Shown here one piece after another: positions 9,325 through 15,240 of a DNA stretch of 40,592 nt. Every line of letters begins with the position of its first letter. Within the stretch, counting starts at the first letter, position 1. Both the position numbers and the translations under genes were made by a program. Under the pieces are notes generated by a model, which was not told the DNA's origin, did not search any database, and saw nothing but the letters and a program-made list of their open reading frames with translations. This DNA is from Dysgonomonas sp. HGC4 (lineage in GTDB: Bacteria; Bacteroidota; Bacteroidia; Bacteroidales; Dysgonomonadaceae), in assembly GCF_001261715.1 (NCBI RefSeq), contig NZ_CVRU01000105.1:1-40592 (forward strand). The letters run 5' to 3'.

Positions 9325-9624
9325 ATGACAACAAGAGGTTTTGGGATGGGATTCGGAAGAAACCCTTTCGACAAAGATGCAAGACAAAAATTCAAAGAAG
9401 AATGGTCTAAAATGACCGATAGCGAAAAACTAGACTTCATGAACAAACGCATGGAAGGCATGGACAATCACGAAGATCATTTTTCTGTTGAAGCAATAGA
9501 TGCTCGTTGTGAGAAATGGATGCAAATGTCAAGCGAAGAAAAGCAAACATTCATTGATGAAAGAAAAAAAGCTATCAAAAGCAAAATGCAGGCAATGCAC
9601 GGATATTTTGGTTTCGGGCAATAA
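9325..9624 (+). CDS. Small hypothetical protein with an internal duplication
   Basis: A 99-residue soluble-looking protein; I do not recognise the family. It has a Gly/Phe-rich start (RGFGMGFGRNPF) and end (GYFGFG). Two similar charged segments are present, EEWSKMTDSEKLDFMNKRM (about 26-44) and CEKWMQMSSEEKQTFIDER (about 62-80), both following the pattern W-x2-M-[ST]-x2-EK-x2-F-[MI]-[ND]-x-R with a small spacing shift. There is no signal peptide or membrane segment and a single Cys. The composition (rich in K, E, D, M; few prolines) predicts mostly helix. The gene lies 144 bases after the MFS gene and ends at a strong hairpin, so it is probably its own transcript or the end of the MFS unit. 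Confidence 0.7.
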   Translation: MTTRGFGMGFGRNPFDKDARQKFKEEWSKMTDSEKLDFMNKRMEGMDNHEDHFSVEAIDARCEKWMQMSSEEKQTFIDERKKAIKSKMQAMHGYFGFGQ

Positions 9625-9647
9625 AACAACAAAAAAATAATTACACA

Positions 9648-9682
9648 AAATCCGATTGTAAAACACCATTACAATCGGATTT
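9648..9682 (+). terminator. Strong hairpin between the small protein gene and the methyltransferase gene
   Basis: AAATCCGATTGTAA (9648-9661) and TTACAATCGGATTT (9669-9682) form a perfect 14-bp stem with a 7-base loop. The 3' side has no long T run beyond the stem, so termination is likely but not certain. The hairpin ends 19 bases before the next ATG, so it could also act as a leader structure. Confidence 0.6.
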
Positions 9683-9701
9683 AGATAATAACAATTTCGA
9701 T

Positions 9702-10292
9702 ATGGAAACAAATACAATTGGACCTCCCTCTAATCATATGGAGTTTGATAAAGCATATAGTTCTTTATCTCATTGGATGTGGACTGATACACGCATACCC
9801 TCAGAATTAAAAAGGCTTATAGAAACAAACAAGCCTCAAACTTCATTAGAGTTGGGTTGTGGACTCGGTCGCTTTTCTAAATTCATGGCTAATCAGAAAA
9901 TACAAGCAACAGGAGTAGACTATTCAACTGTCGCTATTGAAAAAGCAAATAAACGGGTTGCGAATGAGAGAAACAAACCCACTTACTTAGTAGGAGATGT
10001 TACTAATCTGGAAATACTTTCCGAACCTTTTGATGTCTCTTTTGACATTGGATGTTTCCACTGCCTCAACAAGGAAGCTCAGCAAAACTATGTAAAAGAA
10101 GTATATCGGTTATTAAAACCAGGTGCTACACATTTGATCTGGGCATTAGATGAATCTCCTAGCAATATGAAACTAACACCCGAGTATATAAGTGATATAT
10201 TTAGTAACAATTTTCAATTACAAAAGTCACAGCGTAGCCGAAGACGTGTCGTATTTGTAGCATCTCACTGGTATTGGCTCATACGGAAATAA
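9702..10292 (+). CDS. Class I SAM-dependent methyltransferase
   Basis: A 196-residue cytoplasmic protein with the Rossmann-fold SAM-binding motifs: motif I SLELGCGLGRF (residues 48-58), acidic motif II at GVDYS (Asp73), and a later motif near VGDVTNL followed by FDVSFDIGCFHCL. It resembles small UbiE/TehB-like methyltransferases. The methyl acceptor cannot be read from the sequence. The start ATG at 9702 comes right after a strong hairpin, so the gene probably has its own expression signals. A hairpin at 10326-10356 ends the unit. Confidence 0.88.
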   Translation: METNTIGPPSNHMEFDKAYSSLSHWMWTDTRIPSELKRLIETNKPQTSLELGCGLGRFSKFMANQKIQATGVDYSTVAIEKANKRVANERNKPTYLVGDVTNLEILSEPFDVSFDIGCFHCLNKEAQQNYVKEVYRLLKPGATHLIWALDESPSNMKLTPEYISDIFSNNFQLQKSQRSRRRVVFVASHWYWLIRK

Positions 10293-10325
10293 AAATACTT
10301 TTCATCTCTTATATCTAACAAAAAA

Positions 10326-10356
10326 AAATCGCCATCTAAAACTTAGACAGCGATTT
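10326..10356. terminator. Bidirectional terminator between the methyltransferase and DUF5606 genes
   Basis: AAATCGC (10326-10332) pairs with GCGATTT (10350-10356), and the inner TCTAA pairs with TTAGA. An A run lies on the left and T-rich sequence on the right, as expected for a convergent terminator. Confidence 0.75.
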
Positions 10357-10379
10357 CTTTTATTTTAAATTCTGAAAGA

Positions 10380-10889
10380 TTATTTATCTTCTTTCTTTGC
10401 TCTTGGCTTACGTTTTGGCTTTTCTTCTTGAGCAGCCTCTTCTTTAACCTCAGTTGTTGCAGGTGCCTCTTCTGTAACTTCTTCAGGAGCAGCAATCTCT
10501 TCTTCACTAACAAAAGCTATTCCTGCTGCCGACAGTAAGTTATACCAACTAATCAATTTCTTGATGTCAGTATCATAAACTCTTTCTCTGTCATAAGTAG
10601 GAAGAATCTCTGCGAAATATTTTTTTAATACATCTGGTTTTGAGTTTGTAGCTACCGAAGCTTGTGCTCCGTTTTCTTTTGCTTGAATTTTAGTCAAAAC
10701 TTCACTCAAAGGAACTTCGCCCTCATCTGTATACATTGCAATATCACCCAAAGAAACAACCTTATCTCTTGCATAGATAGGAAGTCTTCTTTTATCTGTT
10801 AATGACTCAACAATGACCATATTCTTAGCATTTGACACGAGTCTAAATAACCCCGGTTTACCGGATACAGATAAAATAGTTTTCAACAT
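10380..10889 (-). CDS. DUF5606 family protein
   Basis: A 169-residue protein typical of Bacteroidota and of unknown function. The N-terminal about 75 residues (MLKTILSVSGKPGLFRLVSNAKN, then ESLTDKRRLPIYARDKVVSLGDIAMYT) form a compact conserved domain. A helical segment follows (LKKYFAEILPTYDRERVYDTDIKK). The tail from about residue 125 is low-complexity: first Glu/Ala/Thr-rich, then Lys/Arg-rich (KPKRKPRAKKEDK). Such a basic tail could contact nucleic acid, but this is inference. There is no signal peptide. The gene is a single unit ending at a convergent terminator. The name reflects family recognition only. Confidence 0.85.
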   Translation of the reverse strand: MLKTILSVSGKPGLFRLVSNAKNMVIVESLTDKRRLPIYARDKVVSLGDIAMYTDEGEVPLSEVLTKIQAKENGAQASVATNSKPDVLKKYFAEILPTYDRERVYDTDIKKLISWYNLLSAAGIAFVSEEEIAAPEEVTEEAPATTEVKEEAAQEEKPKRKPRAKKEDK

Positions 10890-11018
10890 AATCTTTATTT
10901 TTAGTTTTATCGTTTGACCTATTATACATTTAACGAATCACAAAAATAATGGGATTGTTGTAATATAAAAACACCATAGCCAAACAAAAAAGTTAAGTAT
11001 CTATATATTAATTAATTA

Positions 11019-11978
11019 TTAAAATATTTTTTTATACGAATGGCAATAGGGTGTCGATCCTTTATGCTCATAATATTGTTGATGATAATCTTCTGCCTTC
11101 CAGAAAGTAGATACAGGCTTCAACATCGTAGCCACCTTAAAGCCTTTGCTTTCAAGGATAGCAATATATTTTTCTGCTATTTTTTTCTCCTCTTCGGTAC
11201 TATAAAATATACATGAAAGATACTGAGGTCCTATATCGGGTCCTTGCCCATTAGTTTGAGTAAAATCGTGAGTCTCGAAGAACAACTTCACCATTTCATC
11301 ATAATTAGTCTGTTTTGTATCATACTCCACCTCTGTTAATTCAAGATGTCCCGTATTTTTTTGACAAACTTGTTCATAAGTAGGATTATCAACATGACCA
11401 CCCATAAAGCCAACAGTCGTATGTTTTACACCTTTGACTTTCATAAAATAATACTCAGTTCCCCAAAAACAGCCCGACGCAAAATAAGCCTTGTGGATAT
11501 TCTTATTTACATCCGGAATAAATTTCAATGAAATAGAGTTCACACAATGACGTGTTTCCTTGTCTGTAAAACCCTCTCCAAGAAAAACATGCCCCAGATG
11601 TGCTCCACAGTTGGTACAGATAATCTCTGTACGCGAACCATCAGCATCAGGAACCCGTTTTACTGCTCCCTGAATTTCATCATCAAAAGAAGGCCAGCCA
11701 CAATGTGAGTCAAATTTGTCTGCCGATTTATACAATGGGGCATCACATCTTTTACAGACATATGTTCCCGACTGTTTATTGTTTACATATTCTCCTGTAT
11801 AAGGATATTCTGTTCCTTTATATACAATCACACGCTCCTCTTCAGGAGTAAGTTCGTTATATTTCATGTCTTTTGGTTTAAAATTTTCTGTTTTCTGCGC
11901 ACATGAAACTTGCACTGTAAGGAAGCAAGCCATCGCAATTAAATATTTAATAATAGTATAACGCTTATAAGTTAGCAT
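11019..11978 (-). CDS. msrBA: Bifunctional peptide methionine sulfoxide reductase MsrB-MsrA
   Basis: A 319-residue fusion that reduces both methionine-S-sulfoxide (MsrA) and methionine-R-sulfoxide (MsrB) in proteins. The MsrB domain comes first (about 40-155). It has the zinc-type cysteines at 75, 78, 121 and 124, the HCGWPSF block, and the catalytic Cys145 in RHCVNS. MsrA follows (about 162-315) with catalytic Cys170 in GCFWG and a C-terminal Cys in TPYCHSY that could resolve the disulfide. The N-terminus has a hydrophobic stretch ending in VSCAQK, which suggests export, perhaps as a lipoprotein, although the lipobox is weak. The gene starts 8 bases after a small HExxH membrane protein gene, so the two form an operon. 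Function is secure; the location is inferred. Confidence 0.94.
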   Translation of the reverse strand: MLTYKRYTIIKYLIAMACFLTVQVSCAQKTENFKPKDMKYNELTPEEERVIVYKGTEYPYTGEYVNNKQSGTYVCKRCDAPLYKSADKFDSHCGWPSFDDEIQGAVKRVPDADGSRTEIICTNCGAHLGHVFLGEGFTDKETRHCVNSISLKFIPDVNKNIHKAYFASGCFWGTEYYFMKVKGVKHTTVGFMGGHVDNPTYEQVCQKNTGHLELTEVEYDTKQTNYDEMVKLFFETHDFTQTNGQGPDIGPQYLSCIFYSTEEEKKIAEKYIAILESKGFKVATMLKPVSTFWKAEDYHQQYYEHKGSTPYCHSYKKIF

Positions 11979-11986
11979 CTCTTTAC

Positions 11987-12328
11987 CTACCTTTCTTTTT
12001 TATAAAAATAATTTACAAATGCATACCATTTTCTACTTTCTAAATAATTTAAATTCTTATCGTTACTATACGCTTCTCTCTCAAAAGAAATATTATAATA
12101 GGCTGTAAGACTATCTCGATACTGAACCAATCGAATAAGCCATTCTACGAAGTAAAGTAAGTAAAAAAACACCCACAACATCTCAATGATTTGTCTCGAA
12201 TGGATTTTTTCATGATTCAATTCGGATTTCGATAAATCCCCATATTCTTTGCGACCAATTATAACACCAAACAGGTTAATTGCTGCAAAGCCTTTAGGAG
12301 GAAAATGCTTACTATAATAAATCTTCAT
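11987..12328 (-). CDS. Small membrane protein with HExxH zinc-protease motif (minigluzincin-like)
   Basis: A 113-residue protein. NHEKIHSRQ at residues 38-46 carries a full HExxH motif (His39, Glu40, His43). About 40 residues later FEREAYSND (82-90) supplies a glutamate (Glu85) in the pattern expected for the third zinc ligand of M48/M56-like gluzincins. A hydrophobic helix (LWVFFYLLYFVEWLI, about 51-65) separates the two. The size is far below normal M48 or M56 proteases and closer to the small minigluzincins. No substrate or activity can be claimed. It is the first gene of a two-gene unit with msrBA (8-base gap), which hints at envelope protein quality control. A TACTTTTG -7 box lies 18 bases before the start codon. 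Confidence 0.7.
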   Translation of the reverse strand: MKIYYSKHFPPKGFAAINLFGVIIGRKEYGDLSKSELNHEKIHSRQIIEMLWVFFYLLYFVEWLIRLVQYRDSLTAYYNISFEREAYSNDKNLNYLESRKWYAFVNYFYKKER

Positions 12329-12345
12329 CTACGACTATTTTCACA

Positions 12346-12353
12346 CAAAAGTA
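12346..12353 (-). promoter_or_regulatory. Probable -7 box for the HExxH protein-msrBA operon
   Basis: The minus strand reads TACTTTTG, matching TAnnTTTG, 18 bases before the start codon. No clear TTG lies 19-21 bases upstream. That position is occupied by the start of a perfect AGGTC repeat copy (12374-12386), which would sit at about -35 to -47. Confidence 0.5.
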
Positions 12354-12373
12354 ATCACAATAAAGTATCTTTA

Positions 12374-12386
12374 AGGTCTCAGACCT
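12374..12386 (+). repeat. AGGTC-type repeat, copy 4 (perfect palindrome)
   Basis: AGGTCTCAGACCT in the divergent gap between the HExxH protein-msrBA operon and rmuC. It is a perfect 5-3-5 inverted repeat within TTTAAGGTC...ACCTATTTATTA, a context shared with the copy before hlyD. Confidence 0.7.
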
Positions 12387-12442
12387 ATTTATTACTTTTA
12401 CATATAATTTTCAACATCATACATTAGAACAAAAAAGATGCC

Positions 12443-13696
12443 ATGGAGTTTATTTATATCGCAATAATTTTAGTTTTTTCTATTTTTATTATCTGGTGGA
12501 TATATTCCTCTGGAAAACAACAATCTGAGGAATTGAAGAAAGAAAACCAACGTCTCAAATCGGAGATTGGAAATCTACAAACTAAGCAGCTCGAAGCAGT
12601 ACACGAATCAGCAAACCTAAAAGCCAATCTTCAAAGCAAAGAAGAACAACTAAGACACCAGCAAACCGAGCTCTTAAATGCCAGGGAACAACTAAACAAA
12701 GATTTTCAGATATTAGCAAATAAGATACTCGAAGAAAAATCGAGTCGTTTTACTGATATCAATAGACTGAATATGGAATCTATCTTAAAACCTTTAGGCG
12801 AAAAATTATCTGAATTCAAAACCAAAGTCGAAGAAACATACGACAAAGAATCTAAACAAAGATTTTCGCTTGAAGAACGCATCCGCGAACTTGTAGTACT
12901 CAATCACCAAATAAGCGAAGATGCCAACAATCTGACCAAAGCTCTAAAAGGAAATAACAAAATACAAGGAAACTGGGGAGAAATGATATTAGAGTCTATC
13001 CTCGAAAAATCGGGATTAAAGAAAGGCGAAGAATATTTCTCTCAGGATATGCTCACCGACGAGAACGGACAAAAAATACTGAATAGCGAGAACAAAGCCC
13101 TTCAACCTGATATTGTCATCCTATATCCGGGAGGACGTAAAATAGTAATTGACTCGAAGGTCTCACTAAATGGTTACATTAGATACGTAGAAGCCGATAC
13201 AGATGAAGCCAGAATAATATCGGAAAAGGAGCATATTATCTCTATTAAAAAGCATATTGACGAGCTTAGCAGTAAAGCCTATCAAGATTACATAGAGTCG
13301 TTAGATTTCGTCATGATGTTTATACCAAACGAACCAGCTTACATTCTTGCCATGCAATTAGATTCGGGCCTTTGGGATTATGCATACCGCAAACGTATCT
13401 TGTTAATTAGCCCTACTAACCTTATTGCATCCCTGAAAGTGGTAGCTGACTTATGGAAAAGAGAGGCTCAAAGCCGTAATGCGCAAGAGATAGCCAAACG
13501 AGGTGCTATTCTGTATGATAAGTTTGCAGGATTTGTTGAAACCTTACAAGAGGTTGGTAAAAACATAGACCGTACTCAAAAAAGTTACGATAAAGCCTTC
13601 ATTCAGCTAAAAGATGGTAATGGAAACTTAATAAGACAAGCAGAAATGTTAAAGGAGCTAGGTATAAAGCCTCAAAAAGAGCTTCCAAACACCTAA
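12443..13696 (+). CDS. rmuC: DNA recombination protein RmuC
   Basis: A 417-residue protein with one N-terminal membrane anchor (about 3-22), a long coiled coil (about 25-100) and the RmuC nuclease-like domain (about 130-385). Typical segments are GNWGEMILESILEKSGL (176-192), QPDIVILYPGGRKIVIDSKVS and FVMMFIPNEPAYILAM. In E. coli RmuC limits inversion at short inverted repeats, and the domain belongs to the PD-(D/E)xK-like group (family knowledge). The length is normal. The gene is a single unit divergent from the msrBA operon and is followed by an intergenic small-RNA candidate. Confidence 0.95.
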   Translation: MEFIYIAIILVFSIFIIWWIYSSGKQQSEELKKENQRLKSEIGNLQTKQLEAVHESANLKANLQSKEEQLRHQQTELLNAREQLNKDFQILANKILEEKSSRFTDINRLNMESILKPLGEKLSEFKTKVEETYDKESKQRFSLEERIRELVVLNHQISEDANNLTKALKGNNKIQGNWGEMILESILEKSGLKKGEEYFSQDMLTDENGQKILNSENKALQPDIVILYPGGRKIVIDSKVSLNGYIRYVEADTDEARIISEKEHIISIKKHIDELSSKAYQDYIESLDFVMMFIPNEPAYILAMQLDSGLWDYAYRKRILLISPTNLIASLKVVADLWKREAQSRNAQEIAKRGAILYDKFAGFVETLQEVGKNIDRTQKSYDKAFIQLKDGNGNLIRQAEMLKELGIKPQKELPNT

Positions 13697-13764
13697 AATC
13701 GTTAAATAATATTAATCGCGATAAAATAATGATATAGAAGTATGTTTTATAACATAAAACCCCT

Positions 13765-13772
13765 TATATTTG
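13765..13772 (+). promoter_or_regulatory. -7 promoter box of the intergenic RNA candidate
   Basis: TATATTTG, an exact TAnnTTTG match. The upstream region around 13743-13748 (TGTTTT) is a weak -33 candidate. Transcription would begin near 13779. Confidence 0.65.
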
Positions 13773-13778
13773 TACTGT

Positions 13779-13844
13779 GTTTTTCATGGTATTAGATTTA
13801 AGGTTAACAATGAAGATTGGTTGTCGTGATGACAACCTTTTTTT
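13779..13844 (+). ncRNA. Candidate small non-coding RNA (about 65 nt)
   Basis: A self-contained transcription unit with no coding frame. An exact -7 box ends at 13772. About 40 bases follow in which TTCAT (13783-13787) can pair with ATGAA (13810-13814). The unit ends in a perfect terminator, GGTTGTC (13819-13825), loop GTGAT, GACAACC (13831-13837) and seven T residues. The body contains the AT-rich segment GGTATTAGATTTAAGGTTAA. I have the impression that similar short units occur in other Bacteroidales genomes but cannot confirm this here. It could be a trans-acting sRNA or a leader remnant. No start codon with a useful frame follows on the same strand. Confidence 0.6.
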
Positions 13845-13926
13845 GCTTTATAACGTTTCCTTTTTTCAGACACAAAAAAAGGAGAAAATTACTTCCTCCC
13901 TTCTATATAAATTTATTTATTTAAGC

Positions 13927-14904
13927 TTACTTAGCCTTAGCCAACTCTGCAATCAATTCATCCCATTTAGCATCATCCATTTTTGGACCTACTATCTGTA
14001 TTACATTTCCGGCAAGCAAAGTTCCTATCTTTCCACTCTCTGCTAATGTCCGATTTTTAATCAAACCATATAAAAATCCGGCTGCATATAAATCTCCTGC
14101 ACCCGTAGTATCAATACAATTCACTTTAAGGGCAGGTACAAATACTTTTTCGTCACCTCTCTTTATCCATGAACCCTTTTCTCCTACTTTCACGATGGCA
14201 ATTTCTACATCTTTGGCAATCATATCCAATGCGACCTCGGCTTCAACATCAAATAAGGCTCGTGCCTCTTCTTCATTAGCAAAAACGATATCAATATAGT
14301 CAGGGATAATCTCAAGTAGAAAATCTCGGCTAGCTTCTACGACATTATAACTTGCCATATCAAGCACCACCTTTAAACCTGCATTCTTAGCTAATGTTAT
14401 AGCCTTACGAATCAAATCCAGATTTTGCACTAAATATCCTTCAATATAAAAGTAGTCGTAACCAACAAAATCCGATTCATTAAGATCTTCCGCTGTTAAT
14501 CCTGCTGCTGCTCCTAAGAATGTTCCAAATGTACGTTGCCCGTCTTTCGAAACAAAAGTTGTTGCAATACCCGAAGCCTCATCATCTGTTATAATCAAGT
14601 GTGATGTTACTTTACATTTATCAAGATCGTGTTTATAATAGGTTCCGTAAAAATCTTTACCTACTCGTCCGATAAAACCCGTAGCAATATCTAAACGTGC
14701 AAGACCATTAATTGTATTGGAAGCCGAACCTCCCGAAGCCACAAATTTCTCTCTGTCTGCTATAGCAAGATGCAAAGATTCCTTTTTTACTTCGTCAATT
14801 AACTGCATACTCCCTTTTGGAAGCTCTAATTCTTCAAGTAGAATATCGTTGTCTATCAAGGCCAAAACGTCCACTAGGGCGTTTCCCATTCCTAATACTT
14901 TCAT
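13927..14904 (-). CDS. PfkB/ribokinase family kinase, adenosine kinase type
   Basis: A 325-residue cytoplasmic kinase. The N-terminal MKVLGMGNALVDVLA and the GGSASNTINGLARL segment (58-71) are typical of the adenosine kinase branch of PfkB proteins. The C-terminal signature DTTGAGDLYAAGFLYG (265-280) holds the anion hole and the catalytic base Asp271. It phosphorylates a nucleoside or sugar with ATP; adenosine is most likely by family resemblance, but other PfkB substrates are possible. The frame extends to a TTG at 14925, but the ATG at 14902-14904 begins the conserved domain directly and is the better start. The gene is a single unit, convergent with the RNA candidate. Confidence 0.9.
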   Translation of the reverse strand: MKVLGMGNALVDVLALIDNDILLEELELPKGSMQLIDEVKKESLHLAIADREKFVASGGSASNTINGLARLDIATGFIGRVGKDFYGTYYKHDLDKCKVTSHLIITDDEASGIATTFVSKDGQRTFGTFLGAAAGLTAEDLNESDFVGYDYFYIEGYLVQNLDLIRKAITLAKNAGLKVVLDMASYNVVEASRDFLLEIIPDYIDIVFANEEEARALFDVEAEVALDMIAKDVEIAIVKVGEKGSWIKRGDEKVFVPALKVNCIDTTGAGDLYAAGFLYGLIKNRTLAESGKIGTLLAGNVIQIVGPKMDDAKWDELIAELAKAK

Positions 14905-14930
14905 TTTTATTAAATTTTCATGCAAAGATA

Positions 14931-14961
14931 TTGCATAATTCGGAAATAAGCTCTACTTTTG
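14931..14961 (+). promoter_or_regulatory. Promoter of the tRNA-Asn pair
   Basis: TTG at 14931-14933, 20 bases, then TACTTTTG at 14954-14961, a good Bacteroidota -33/-7 pair. The start would be near 14968, about 27 bases before the first tRNA. Confidence 0.7.
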
Positions 14962-14994
14962 CTACGCTTTTGGAGAAAAGCACTAAAAAAATAT

Positions 14995-15068
14995 TCTTCC
15001 TTAGCTCAGTTGGTTAGAGCATCTGACTGTTAATCAGAGGGTCCTTGGTTCAAGTCCAAGAGGGAGAG
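14995..15068 (+). tRNA. tRNA-Asn (anticodon GTT), copy 1
   Basis: 74 bases. The acceptor arms TCTTCCT and AGGGAGA pair with one T-G pair, and the discriminator is G. The D arm is GCTC...GAGC. The anticodon stem-loop TCTGA-CTGTTAA-TCAGA gives GTT, and the T arm is CTTGG-TTCAAGT-CCAAG. CCA is not encoded. It is identical to copy 2. Confidence 0.96.
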
Positions 15069-15101
15069 CTTTTTTTGTTAAAATTATCCGAGAGTTTACA
15101 C

Positions 15102-15175
15102 TCTTCCTTAGCTCAGTTGGTTAGAGCATCTGACTGTTAATCAGAGGGTCCTTGGTTCAAGTCCAAGAGGGAGAG
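15102..15175 (+). tRNA. tRNA-Asn (anticodon GTT), copy 2
   Basis: Identical over all 74 bases to the first copy and separated from it by 33 bases. It is probably co-transcribed from the same promoter and ends at the palindromic terminator that follows. Confidence 0.96.
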
Positions 15176-15178
15176 CAG

Positions 15179-15214
15179 AAAAAAAGTCTGAAGAATATTC
15201 TTCAGACTTTTTTT
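15179..15214. terminator. Bidirectional terminator between tRNA-Asn and bglX
   Basis: Seven A residues, the perfect palindrome GTCTGAAGAAT/ATTCTTCAGAC (15186-15207), and seven T residues. It can serve both the tRNA pair (+) and the beta-glucosidase gene (-). Confidence 0.88.
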
Positions 15215-15221
15215 GTTATTA

Positions 15222-15234
15222 AGATCTCAAACCT
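15222..15234 (-). repeat. AGGTC-type repeat, copy 5 (after bglX stop)
   Basis: The minus strand reads AGGTTTGAGATCT, 6 bases past the bglX stop codon. It is a close match to copy 1 (AGGTGTGAGATCT, 12 of 13), which also follows a stop codon. Confidence 0.5.
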
Positions 15235-15240
15235 CATCAA

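Noticed and set aside
13777-14046. Plus-strand open frame of 89 codons
   Set aside because: It overlaps the RNA candidate and the 3' end of the adenosine kinase gene on the other strand; the protein has no recognisable features.
14905-14925. TTG start for the adenosine kinase-type gene
   Set aside because: The ATG at 14902-14904 starts exactly at the conserved MKVLGMGNA segment.
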